From Pleurotus ostreatus/Saccharomyces cerevisiae fusant (taxonomy: Eukaryota; Opisthokonta), in contig JAMQCK010001119.1 in assembly GCA_024196135.1 (NCBI GenBank), forward strand, positions 1-11,790: DNA of 11,790 nt, given 5' to 3'. The first letter of the stretch is position 1. Every line of letters starts with the position of its first letter. Of the stretch, positions 1 through 8,320 are shown piece after piece. The translations under genes were made by a program, and so were the position numbers. Under the pieces are notes generated by a model. The model was not told the DNA's origin. It was given only the letters and a program-made list of their open reading frames with translations, and searched no databases.

Positions 1-242
1 CGTGCGTCCGCGCCAGAAGTTCCATCAGTGGGCCGCTGACGGGGGGCCAATTGCGAGGCCGAGCCCAGGCTGGTGTTGCGCGCGGGAAATGGGACTGGGG
101 AGGGTTGGCAGCGGCGATTGGCGATCCGATGTGTGTGCTCGATCGGGGTCGGGTGTGAATGAATAGTTGCTGCTATCAAGGGGGCGAGCCAGCGGGACAG
201 CTTTGGGATGGTGCAATTCATGGCTGGGTTCTAATCGAGGGC
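1..242. other. GC-rich intergenic DNA at the window edge
   Basis: I see no convincing coding region here. The open frames are short, have no recognisable protein content and lack splice-supported extensions. The stretch probably holds the distal promoter of the peroxiredoxin-like gene and perhaps the flank of a gene outside the window. Confidence 0.4.
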
Positions 243-244
243 AC

Positions 245-254
245 TATTAATAAG
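245..254 (+). promoter_or_regulatory. TATA-like element of the peroxiredoxin-like gene
   Basis: TATTAATAAG lies about 210 nt before the proposed ATG at 466. A strongly pyrimidine-rich stretch follows at about 279-345, a common arrangement around fungal transcription starts. No ATG occurs between this leader and 466, which supports 466 as the start codon. The assignment rests on motif and position only. Confidence 0.4.
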
Positions 255-465
255 GCCGGTGCCTGCGTCGCGCGCAGGCTGCCTCTTCTTGTCCTTTTAG
301 TCTCCCCTCGCTCTTGGCTCTAGCCTCCATCCTTCTCGCCTTTGGCCCACGCTCAAGCCTCATTCACCGTCGGTGGTCTCGGTGCAGGCACACGTCGTCT
401 ATACCCCACCTTCAGTCTCGATACCCACTTCACTTACCCCGCTTTCCTCTTCTGCACGTTTGACG

Positions 466-1593
466 ATGAACGACCTCATTGGGAGCCCGGCGCCGTCCGT
501 TATCCTTTCACGACAAGACGGGAGCTCGTACGCTCTGCGACCTGGACAGACGGGAAGGAGGGCGGTGATATTCTTCTTCGCGAAGGCCGGTGAGTATATT
601 CCGTCATTATGCACGCGTGGCGGGGTGAATTCGATCGTCGAGACGTGCGCCGCGCTGTCGGGGAACGATTCATGAGCATGTGTATTGTTGACGAACAAGC
701 ACTCACCAGCTATTCCGCAGGCGCCATGAACTGCGTATACGAAGTGACCCATTTCCGCGAGGCTATACGAGGTGCGTGGTCGTCCGTCTTCATCGTCCCC
801 GCCCTCACCCCCGCCCAGAAGACCCCCTGTTCCGAGACGTCGACATTGTGGGCGTAAGCGAGGACGCTGTCTCAAAGTTGAGGATGCTGTCGACAGGGCA
901 CGAGCTGAACGTACGTGGCCTCCTCGATTGCCCGCGCGCAGCACGCTGACTGTTTCGCCCCTTCCCCTCGCATTCATTCGACCGCGCCCTTCCCCTTCTC
1001 GCGCCCGCCCTGCGACCGCCTCTCCTCCGGCCCCTCGCACGCCGCGGCAAACCCTTCTCTCCGTGCCTGACTCACCACCGCCTTGCGCCCACCATCAGTA
1101 CCCCCTTCTGAGCGACCCGCAACGCGTGGCGCATCGGGCTTACCGCGTTCAGCGGGGCCTCTTCAGGTGGTGGGTGTCCAGGATGACATACGTGATAGAC
1201 GAGAGGGGGATCGTGAGGTACGTGCGCCATTATCAGCGCCACCAGCGCCTCTCCTGACCGCGTCGTACTAGGGCTGGGCTGGACGAATGGGCTTGGGACA
1301 AGCACGTCCCCTTCGTGGCGGACTGGCTGAGGAAACTGGATCGTGAGGCGGCGACGGCAGCAGCGGCTGCGGGGACAACAACAACAGCAAGCTTACCACA
1401 AGGCGCCCCCTCCCCTTCACTAAGCGGAGCTTCCGCGACGCCGCAACAAGGTTCGTCGGCTTCGTCCAGTGGAGCGGCCCTTCCACCATCAGGGGGAACG
1501 CCGTTGAATGTGCTCGGGCATCCTTGCGCCACAGCGAATAACTTTTCAGCAGGTGCTGCGTTGCCGGTCAATGGGCATGCGGTGGCTGTCTGA
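466..1593 (+). CDS. PrxQ/BCP-type peroxiredoxin-like protein, eroded active site
   Basis: Proposed exons are 466-589, 721-771, 819-910, 1099-1217 and 1272-1593, giving 235 residues. All introns are GT-AG and every junction keeps frame. The thioredoxin-like fold of PrxQ/BCP peroxiredoxins is recognisable: the N-terminal IGSPAPSV, strand VIFFF (34-38), helix VTHFREAI (50-57), DVDIVGVSED, YPLLSDPQRVAHRAY and RMTYVIDERGIVR. Family members reduce peroxides using a peroxidatic Cys in PxxxTxxC. Here Cys46 aligns with that Cys, but the Pro and Thr are Ala39 and Ala43, and the usual resolving Cys at +5 is Thr51. After about residue 154 comes an 80-residue Ala/Ser/Thr/Pro/Gly-rich tail, not typical of PrxQ, containing the only other Cys (Cys214). 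It is convergent with TIM9. The family call is firm; peroxidase activity is doubtful. An alternative 40-nt intron in the tail (GTGCTC to TTTTCAG) would change the C-terminus but looks weak. Confidence 0.82.
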
Positions 1594-2009
1594 TGCGGGG
1601 ACGGTCCGTCAGGATGGAGGACACTGTGATATAGGGAGACACGACTTACTACTTACTATGGACTCTCGGTTTCGGTTGGGATATACTTGTCACTCATGTA
1701 CGGCCTACACACTTGTATAACAGGAACAGTCTAGCGCACTTGACTCGACGCGGCGTTGGGTGAGACTTTGCAAGACTTTGCATCGCGTAGTTTTGGACCT
1801 TGAGATAGAGGCCCCGGGCGGCGTTTGGGTGTCTATAGTTGGGAGCTGGATATATCTGCGCATTATAGGCTCTACATTACTTCGTAAATGGGGGTGTGAG
1901 TGTGCAAGGATGGCGCGGCGAGAGGGAATCATCGCTGCTGGTTCTGCGCAGCCTGCATCATTTCTATATAAACGCAGTAAGTTACTGGGAAGATACGAGC
2001 AAGATTGGG
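1594..2009. other. Convergent 3' intergenic region
   Basis: This lies between the stops of the peroxiredoxin-like gene and TIM9 and should hold both 3' UTRs. I find no protein-coding or RNA gene. It includes TATATAAA at 1965-1972, about 40 nt past the TIM9 stop. On the TIM9 strand it reads TTTATATA and could act as a 3'-end efficiency element; on the plus strand it resembles a TATA box. Confidence 0.5.
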
Positions 2010-2369
2010 TTACGCACCGGCGTTGAGCTCCGCAAAACGCGCCCCCACCCGCTCTGAGTGCTTCATGAACTTCTCCGTGCAGCTCATAACGCATGTTTCC
2101 TAAGAACGAAGGATAGGTATGCGCACGACGCGACGTGTCAAACTGGCGCACCTCCTTCGACGACAGAGTCTTGCTGGTAAAGTCGTTGCAGCACGATGTA
2201 AAGCAGCGCTCGACAATCTTGGAGTAAGTCTGCAAGAAGTCGGCCATCTGGGGGAACGCTGTCAGCGAGTTCTCCCGCGAACGAACGCGCTGTCTGAACC
2301 TACCTGGCGCTTCTCGATGACCTTGGTCATATGCGCCTGCTCGGCGGAGGAGAAGTTTGACATGTCCAT
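2010..2369 (-). CDS. TIM9: Mitochondrial import chaperone Tim9
   Basis: Exons on the minus strand are 2369-2304, 2247-2152 and 2099-2010, giving 83 residues; introns are 56 and 52 nt, both in phase 0. The product is a small TIM chaperone of the mitochondrial intermembrane space. It pairs with Tim10 in a hexamer that carries hydrophobic precursors, such as metabolite carriers, to the TIM22 complex. The N-terminus contains FSSAEQAHMTKVIEKRQ, typical of Tim9. The twin CX3C motifs are CFTSC and CVMSC, which form the two disulfides of the fold, and the C-terminus has KHSERVGARFAEL. The length matches the family. The ATG at 2369-2367 was chosen because family homology begins there; the frame stays open upstream but that part is not Tim9-like. 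It diverges from the DAHP synthase gene across about 450 nt. Confidence 0.95.
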
Positions 2370-2607
2370 AATGGCCGGAAGGAAGAAGGAGGAAGAGAAC
2401 GGGAAAGTTGAAGTCGAGTCGCTGGAGATGAAGGCGCTGAGCAGAGCGGCCCTCGCGACCCCGGCGAATTTCTTCGCGTCCGTCGGGCCGGCGGGCCGAA
2501 TCCGCACGTGCGTCACAATTGTCCGTGGCGCCGATCTCTTCGACTCAGTCTGGACGTTCTCACTTTCTGACTTGCTTTCCCCCTCTTATCCCCGGCCTTT
2601 TCCTGCT

Positions 2608-2615
2608 TTTATAAG
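2608..2615 (+). promoter_or_regulatory. TATA box of the DAHP synthase gene
   Basis: TTTATAAG lies about 205 nt upstream of the DAHP synthase ATG and is followed by a C/T-rich leader. Transcription would be expected to start some tens of bases downstream, giving a 5' leader of roughly 100-170 nt. The call is based on motif and spacing. Confidence 0.5.
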
Positions 2616-2746
2616 GACTCCCCCACCCTTGCAGACCTTCAACACATCTGCTCCAGACCTCCGCTGCGTAGGAAACCTCGCAGAAACTATACAGACACAC
2701 TCGCCGCCGGCCGTACTCCCACTCACATCGACCGACCAATCGCAAG

Positions 2747-2753
2747 TGAGTCA
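2747..2753. promoter_or_regulatory. TGAGTCA, Gcn4/Cpc1-type core (or part of a splice donor)
   Basis: TGAGTCA is the consensus bound by Gcn4/Cpc1 bZIP factors, which activate amino-acid biosynthetic genes including DAHP synthases in fungi. It lies 67 nt before the ATG, probably inside the transcribed leader. The same bases overlap a good 5' splice donor (GTGAGT at 2746-2751), so the match may reflect splicing rather than regulation. Confidence 0.35.
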
Positions 2754-2812
2754 TGACAAGCTCTCCAGCTCAACAAGTACCTCATCTCTCCCTCCTCCCT
2801 ACTAGTGGTTGA
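2753..2812 (+). other. Upstream ORF or 5'-UTR intron in the DAHP synthase leader
   Basis: An ATG at 2753 opens a 19-codon frame ending in TGA at 2810-2812, 7 nt before the main ATG at 2820. The same stretch lies almost entirely within a possible 60-nt GT-AG intron (2746-2805, GTGAGT to ACTAG). If spliced, the upstream ATG is removed; if retained, the short ORF would be expected to lower translation of the main frame. Confidence 0.4.
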
Positions 2813-2819
2813 CCTTAAC

Positions 2820-4086
2820 ATGGCCATGCCTTTCAAGGAAGCCCTCTCGAGACTTGAAAACCGTCGCGTCAAGTCTACACGCCCCCTCATTCCCCCGCAG
2901 ATCCTGCAGGAGGATCTCCCTCTGTGAGTCAAGTTCGCACACTTTTTGCACTCACTGACCTCCCCCAGCACTCTCCGCGCTGCCCAGACCGTCATCGAGG
3001 GCCGCGCCGCCGTCGAGCGCATCCTTCGCGGCGATGATGATCGCCTCATGGTCGTAGTCGGCCCCTGCTCCATCCATAATGTCGACGCCGGCCTCGAGTA
3101 CGCGCGCAAGCTCGCCGCATACGCAGAGACCGCAAAGGACGACCTCCTCATCGTCATGCGCGTCTACTTCGAGAAGCCGCGCACGACCGTCGGCTGGAAG
3201 GGCCTCATCAACGACCCCGATCTGAACAACTCGTTCGCGATCAACAAGGGCCTGCGAATGGCGCGCGGGGTGCTGCTGGAGGTGGCGAAGCTGGGCCTTC
3301 CCGCAGGGTGCGAGTTCCTCGACACGATCACGCCGCAGTACACGGCGGACTTGGTCACTTGGGGCGCGATCGGGGCGCGGACGACGGAGAGTCAGGTGCA
3401 TAGGGAGCTCGTCAGTGCGCTGTCGATGCCGACAGGGTTCAAGAACTCGACGGATGGGGGTGTGGGGATTGCGATCGACGCATGCAGGGCAGCGCGGGCA
3501 GGGCATGTCTTCCTTTCTGTGGGCAAGGAGGGCTTGAGCTCCATCGTCGAGACGGAGGGTAACCCCGATGTGCACCTCATCCTCCGCGGCGGCTCGAGTG
3601 GACCGAACTACGAGGCCGAGCATGTCCGCGATGCGGCAGCAAAACTCGCGAAGGCGAACCTCTCACAAAAGCTGATGGTTAGTAGTACTTTGTGCCATTC
3701 TATCTGCGAAGCCAGCTAATCCCCTCCAGATCGACTGCAGCCACGGCAACAGCTCGAAGCAGTTCTCGCGCCAACCCCTTGTCGCGGATGACATTGTACG
3801 TTCTAAAACTCTTTCACTCGATCCTTCTTTGATACTCATCCTTTGTCAGGCCAAACAACTCGAATCCTCCGACACCGGCCCCATGATCATGGGCGTCATG
3901 ATCGAGTCCAACCTCGTCGAGGGCCGCCAGGACATCCCCGCATCCGGCCCCGCTGGCCTCAAGTACGGCCAGTCCGTCACGGACGGCTGCATATCCTGGG
4001 AAACCACCGTACCGACGCTCGAGCGCCTTCGCGAGGGTGTGCGGGCACGGAGAGAGCAGATTGCGAAGAACGCGGCGGCACCTTGA
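2820..4086 (+). CDS. ARO3: 3-deoxy-D-arabino-heptulosonate-7-phosphate (DAHP) synthase
   Basis: Exons are 2820-2923, 2969-3677, 3730-3795 and 3850-4086, encoding 371 residues, the usual length for the Aro3/Aro4 (AroG-type) family; introns are 45-54 nt. The enzyme condenses phosphoenolpyruvate with erythrose 4-phosphate in the first step of the shikimate pathway, in the cytosol. Visible hallmarks are GPCSIHN (66-72), EKPRTTVGWKGLINDPD (103-119), EFLDTITPQY, GARTTESQVHRE, GFKNSTDGG and KLMIDCSHGNSSK. The four metal ligands of the family correspond to Cys68, His276, Glu312 and Asp338, so it should be active. Fungi usually have separate Phe- and Tyr-inhibited paralogues. MIDCSHGN and EGRQDIP resemble Aro3 more than Aro4, but the feedback type cannot be settled here, so the symbol is tentative. 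The first ATG is used; a second Met follows two codons later. Confidence 0.95.
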
Positions 4087-4684
4087 GGGCGTTGCACTTT
4101 GCGGTCGCAAGCTCGAGCCTCTCGCCTTCGGGAGGCAAGTCCAAAAATACGGTAGCTACGCCTGCCGATGTAGATTATGTACGGGATGTACGCGTATACA
4201 AAAATCACCTCTGTGTACTATGTAAGGCTGCCAGCGTCCCCTGAAAGCTTTCATTCGTTCGCTGGGAGTCTTAGTCTACCGTTGTGTTTGCTCCCCTTGT
4301 TTGTTCCCCTTCAACGGGTCCGGCCGGCAACGCGGCCTTGGCATGATTAGATAAGATAACCTTCCGTACTGATCATCGCCCTACACTGCTGCTCTTGACT
4401 CGCACTCCCGCTGCCCTTGATCCCGACGAGTCCCACACCTCGCTCCTCTAGATGAAGCTGTAATACCCTTTCTGCCCCCTCATACCATGCGTACAGCCCT
4501 CGCACCACTTGACTCCCGCACACTTGTCCTACATCGGCTCCCGACACTTTCCTTGCATCGTTCGGTGCTCTATCGCGCGCAAACACGGCTATCTGACGCA
4601 CAACCGCACGAGCCGCCTCGCTTGTAACCTCGCAAGCCAGCTTGCGTGCAACAACAAACCACTTCCCTTGCCAACCTACGAACC
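4087..4684. other. Intergenic region, DAHP synthase 3' end to ornithine carrier promoter
   Basis: The stretch holds no convincing gene on either strand. A 179-codon open frame on the minus strand (4347-4886) overlaps the carrier exons and has no recognisable content. Possible regulatory motifs are a tandem GATA pair at 4350-4360 and TGACTC at 4396-4401 and 4510-4515. The last 100 nt before the carrier ATG are C- and A-rich and contain no ATG, as expected for a leader. Confidence 0.5.
4350..4360 (+). promoter_or_regulatory. Tandem GATA motifs upstream of the ornithine carrier gene
   Basis: GATAAG and GATAAC overlap by one base. Paired GATA motifs are typical targets of fungal nitrogen regulators of the AreA/Nit2 family. 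They lie about 325 nt before the carrier ATG, but could equally sit in the 3' UTR of the DAHP synthase gene. This is a motif match only. Confidence 0.25.
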
Positions 4685-5857
4685 ATGGCATCCCCTCCTC
4701 CCATAGACGAGCTTCCTGCTCCCCAGTCCAATGCTGTTCGGGCAATGAAGGATATTGCTTTCGGTAGCGTGCGTGGTCCTTCCTACGATCTTGAACCCTA
4801 TACTGATCAAGGCATAGGCTGCAGGCATGGTCTCGAAGGTCTTCGAGTACCCCTTCGACCTCACCAAGGTCCGCCTGCAGTCCCAAGTCCTAGACACCAC
4901 CGCCCGCTTCAACGGACCATGGGACTGCCTCAAAACCACTTGGGCGGAAGAGGGCATCCTCGGGCTCTACCGCGTACGTCCTTGTTCTTCCCCGCCGCGT
5001 GCACGTCGCGTCTGACATGACGTTCTGCTTCTGTAGGGCGTCCCCGCGCCGGTCGTCGGCGCCATGGCCGAGAACGCGTCCCTATTCCTGAGCTACAACG
5101 AGTTCCAAAACGCTATCCGCAAGGTCACGAAGCGCGCCGCGGACGAGGACCTCCCGCTTAAGCACCTCACGCTCGCGGCGGCGGGCGCAGGCGCGGTGAC
5201 GAGCTTTGTCTTGTAAGCCTCGCCTGAGGTTCTCGCACCCTCCATCTGTCGCTTATACTCACGCACGTTCCCAGAACCCCAATCGAGCTCGTCAAGTGCA
5301 AGATGCAGGTGCAGATGCTCATCCCACCGACCGGCGGCGCCCCCGCACCCTTGCCTGGCCCCATCTCCGTCTTCCTCGGTGTGCTGCGCCAGTCTGGCTT
5401 GCGAGGCCTCTGGCTCGGCCAGACCGGCACGCTCATCCGTGAGACGGGCGGTACTGCCGCCTGGTTCGGGACGAAGGAATACGTCGCCCGCCTCCTTCTC
5501 GCTCGGCGCGCAAAGCAGGAAGCGTCCTCTACCTCTACCGCCTCTGTACCTGCAGACACCCCTACCCCACCCCTCAAGCTCAAACTCTGGGAATCCGCCT
5601 TCTCCGGCGCCTGCGCCGGCATCGCCTTCAACGTCGCCCTCTTCCCTGCGGACACCGTAAAGAGCGCCATCCAAACGGAGCACGAGCTGCACCCGGGGCG
5701 CCCGCCCTCGTCATTCTTCCGGATGTTCATGGAGATGTATCGCGCGCAGGGAATAAAGGGCCTATATACGGGGTGCGGGGTGACGATCGTGCGGTCGGTG
5801 CCGAGCAGCGCGATTATCTTCTTGATATATGATGAGCTGAATAAACTGTTTGGGTAG
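4685..5857 (+). CDS. ORT1: Mitochondrial ornithine carrier (ORT1/ARG11 type)
   Basis: Exons are 4685-4768, 4818-4973, 5037-5212 and 5275-5857, giving 332 residues; introns are 49-63 nt. This is a mitochondrial carrier of three tandem repeats in the inner membrane. Each repeat has its signature: PFDLTKVR (40-47), PIELVKCK (141-148) and PADTVKSA (263-270). The segments WLGQTGTLIRETGG and FPADTVKSAIQTEH closely match the yeast ornithine transporter Ort1/Arg11, which exports ornithine from the matrix in exchange for protons or basic amino acids and so feeds cytosolic arginine synthesis. The Arg194-Glu195 pair fits the substrate contact point of amino-acid carriers. A Ser/Thr/Pro-rich insert (about 216-238) lies before the third repeat. 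The start ATG (ACCATGG) is in good context. A related basic amino acid or carnitine/acylcarnitine carrier is the main alternative. Confidence 0.9.
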
Positions 5858-5901
5858 CTTGCTGAGTTCCGCAAATCGTTTGGGCTGCGTGTCGAGTTCC
5901 G
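5849..5901 (+). repeat. Imperfect 30-bp tandem duplication across the carrier stop codon
   Basis: TTTGGG...GAGTTCCG at 5849-5871 recurs at 5879-5901 with a 30-nt period. By eye 18 of 23 positions match. The first copy contains the TAG stop of the carrier gene and the second lies wholly in the 3' UTR. Confidence 0.4.
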
Positions 5902-6269
5902 TTATGTGCTGATGTGCGGACAGACCGAGATGATTTGAAGATTCAGAAGGAGACCAGGTATCGACCACGCGACGAGCCATTGTTCCATTTCGGGAAGCAA
6001 GAACGACGTGAAACTTGCTTCGTGCGTCAACGATGAATTTTCCTCATTGGAGTACAATAGCCCGTTCCTGCCCTTTTTGGGCACAATGGTGCCCCACAGC
6101 TATATAACCACATACCTGTAGGCTGCCATGACTTCTCATCTCCCAGACGCATCTCGTATCCATCAGGCAGCAGGCCTGTCTTTGATACAAGCGCGGCCGA
6201 CACTCGCTCCCAGACGACGAACACATTCTCGGTCCGCCGGCCTTGTTCTACAGAGGCCAACCTTGCCTT
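5858..6269. other. Intergenic region, ornithine carrier to F-box gene
   Basis: I see no gene here. It contains the carrier 3' UTR, a TATA box at 6101-6107 and an upstream ATG at 6128 that opens a 68-codon frame overlapping the F-box start in another frame. Confidence 0.5.
6101..6107 (+). promoter_or_regulatory. TATA box of the F-box gene
   Basis: TATATAA lies about 170 nt before the proposed ATG at 6270 in an otherwise GC-rich context. The assignment is based on motif and position. Confidence 0.5.
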
Positions 6270-7926
6270 ATGTCTTCCCAAGAGCTGCCTCGACCCTCTG
6301 CGCAGGCGCGTTGCCTCTTGAGGCCGGATATTGAACGTCGCGTGCGTACTGTGACATTGTCGAGGGAAATGCGATACTGATAAATCTCGACAGCACTCGC
6401 ACGATCCGACGCGCCTGGACCATCATGCGCGCAGAAGGCTCTCCATCTCCACGGCTCTCAATTTGACTCCGGCCAGCGTTTCTCATGCCGGTATCAACGA
6501 CATGCCGCGCGAGATCTTGTCCGAAATATTCGTGCACACCTTGCCGGAATGCGTAACGGACACGATGGTCGACTTTCGCTCGCAATCTCTCATCATCAGC
6601 CAAGTCTGTCGTATATGGAGGAACGTCGCGATCAACACCCCGAGCTTATGGCGGCTGATATCCTTGTTTGGGTGCCCGGACGAAAACCACCACCGCTCCC
6701 TCGAACTGGCCTGGATATTCGTGGACAGATCGCGTGGTAGGGAGCTACGCTTCGAGTATTGCGACATCGAGGCAATCTACCTGCGCGATCGAGGCAGAGG
6801 GAGAGCGAATCGTACGTTTGTCCCTCGCGGTGGACTTGTGAACACTCCTGCGAGCGACCGCTGCCCATGCGTCCTCGATTTCATGATCTCGCACATGGCA
6901 GTGATATGCACGCTGGAGCTCACCGTCGGGAATGCGTCGTGCCAGCGGCTTGCGAGTCTACCGCCGGCAGCAGCTTCGATGTTGCGCGGCATCTCTGTCT
7001 CGTTCCTCGAGGGTGGAAACGCTCCGCAGATGTTGTCTCGCTTCTATGACACTGCGCCTCAATTTGCGCACTTCGCTAGGACTGCCTCTATGCGGCCCTC
7101 AGAGCTGCTACCGCCCGGTCTAACAGATGTACCGTGGCGTCGACTTGCCACCGCGCGTATGTCGGACTCGCTCATTCCCTATAGTCAATTCCTCGAGATC
7201 ATGGCCGCTGCTCCGCTTCTGACGACGCTGCAAGTTCATCTCTCCCTCGGAAACTTCCATGCTACCCACCCTCCGAGCCCCTCTCAAGCCCGAATCCTCC
7301 ATGCCCGCCTGGAAGACCTCGACATCTTCGGCTTCGATCCGCTCGATGTGGTTTTTAATTATCTCGAACTGCCTACCCTGCGGCGTCTGTCTCTGCGGTC
7401 AATCAGAGGTCGCAGTCGGCCTGGATCTTGGCCGTGCGACGACTTGCAAACGCTCAGTCACTTCATCGAAGGAATTCCACGGGGGCTTGGGTTCTTGCAC
7501 CTGTCTCCGGGCAAGGACATCTCGCAAGGGGATCTAATTGCCCTGCTCCAGAAGGCCCAGATGGCTACTCTCACGGAGCTCGAGCTTCCGAAGGGCCCTG
7601 CCGCTTCAGACCTATTGCTCAACTATCTAGATCCAGCATATGGGCCACCGCTCCTTCCTCGCCTACAGAGATTGACGTTGAGCGAGTGCAATACGACGGA
7701 CGGGGCTATTGCGAATATGCTCGTGTCGCGTTGCCAACGCGGATACCCTCTTCGCATGTTGAGGATCCGAATCTCCCTGCACGAGATGGATACCTATCCC
7801 GAGGACAAAAGGGTGTTTCAGCTGCTCGAAGATCAGGATGACATGCGCATAGAGTATCCGGGCTCAAGGGCATGGTCGGAGACACTCAAAGCGAACTCGA
7901 TCTTTCGCGGGAAAGGTAGATTATAG
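6270..7926 (+). CDS. F-box protein with probable leucine-rich C-terminal region
   Basis: Two exons (6270-6341 and 6394-7926) encode 534 residues; the 52-nt intron has GTGCGT, a TACTGAT branch-like site and ACAG, and keeps frame. An F-box spans about residues 58-115: MPREILSEIF, then SQVCRIWRNVAINTPSLWRLISL. Such proteins usually bind Skp1 and present substrates to an SCF ubiquitin ligase. The remainder resembles the diverged leucine-rich-repeat part of the large F-box families of mushroom-forming fungi, with repeated segments such as LPTLRRLSLRSI, LTELELP and LPRLQRLTLSEC. The partner or substrate cannot be read from sequence. The start at 6270 was chosen because the first exon splices in frame; an internal ATG at 6502 would remove the first residues of the F-box and is less likely. 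No disabling mutation is seen. Confidence 0.85.
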
Positions 7927-8320
7927 ACCCTTAGCACTATATTGTCATTTAGAGTCATCTACCTTTTCAGTCTCTCACGATCCGTCAGAGTGCATACCGG
8001 CATCCGCTGAGTGCGTCTTCCCTTCTTCCGTCTGTTTTTGAAACAACAATTTGAATCAGTCACCACATCTTTCTTCTCTGCGTCGAAAGTGGGCTGTAGA
8101 ACGTGATGTTCCAAGATATCGAAGAGCGCGAAGCCCTGAACGTTCTCAGCTATACGGTGGCAAATATAGAGATCATGTCATGGATATGGTCATTTCAGTG
8201 CACATTCTCTGCCAGTGCGCCGACTGCTTGCGAATATCCGAGATGCGATAGCCAGAAAAATCTGTAAACACTCTGTACTTTACTTACATGGATAATGAAC
8301 ATACAATATATCGAAGCATC
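7927..8320. other. Convergent intergenic region, F-box gene / phospholipase-lectin gene
   Basis: This stretch lies between two convergent stop codons and should contain both 3' UTRs. A short open frame at 8051-8251 has no ATG and no recognisable content. Nothing else is apparent. Confidence 0.5.

Larger units (their letters stand above)
2370..2819. other. Divergent intergenic region, TIM9 / DAHP synthase
   Basis: This 450-nt stretch separates two divergently transcribed housekeeping genes and should contain both promoters and 5' leaders. A plus-strand TATA box and a short upstream ORF are annotated separately. No TATA box for TIM9 is evident. Long open frames cross the region on both strands but show no recognisable protein content. 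Confidence 0.55.

Noticed and set aside
399..1040. 213-codon minus-strand open frame rich in Arg and Gly
   Set aside because: It overlaps the peroxiredoxin-like exons and introns and is explained by GC-rich codon bias; there is no domain content.
1069..1075. TGACTCA as a Gcn4/Cpc1 site
   Set aside because: It lies within an intron of the peroxiredoxin-like gene, far from any start, and is likely coincidental.
1507..1546. Extra 40-nt intron in the peroxiredoxin-like tail
   Set aside because: The GTGCTC donor is weak and the length is below every other intron here; the resulting extension to about 1720 has no recognisable content.
2119..2805. 228-codon plus-strand open frame as a protein-coding gene
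   Set aside because: It lies antisense to well-supported TIM9 exons and shows no recognisable domain; long antisense frames are common in GC-rich coding DNA. Kept only as a question about antisense RNA.
2952..3623. 223-codon minus-strand open frame opposite DAHP synthase
   Set aside because: It is the antisense shadow of a highly conserved exon and has no start context or family resemblance.
4347..4886. 179-codon minus-strand frame upstream of the ornithine carrier
   Set aside because: It runs antisense into the first two carrier exons and has no recognisable motif or splice-supported partner exons.
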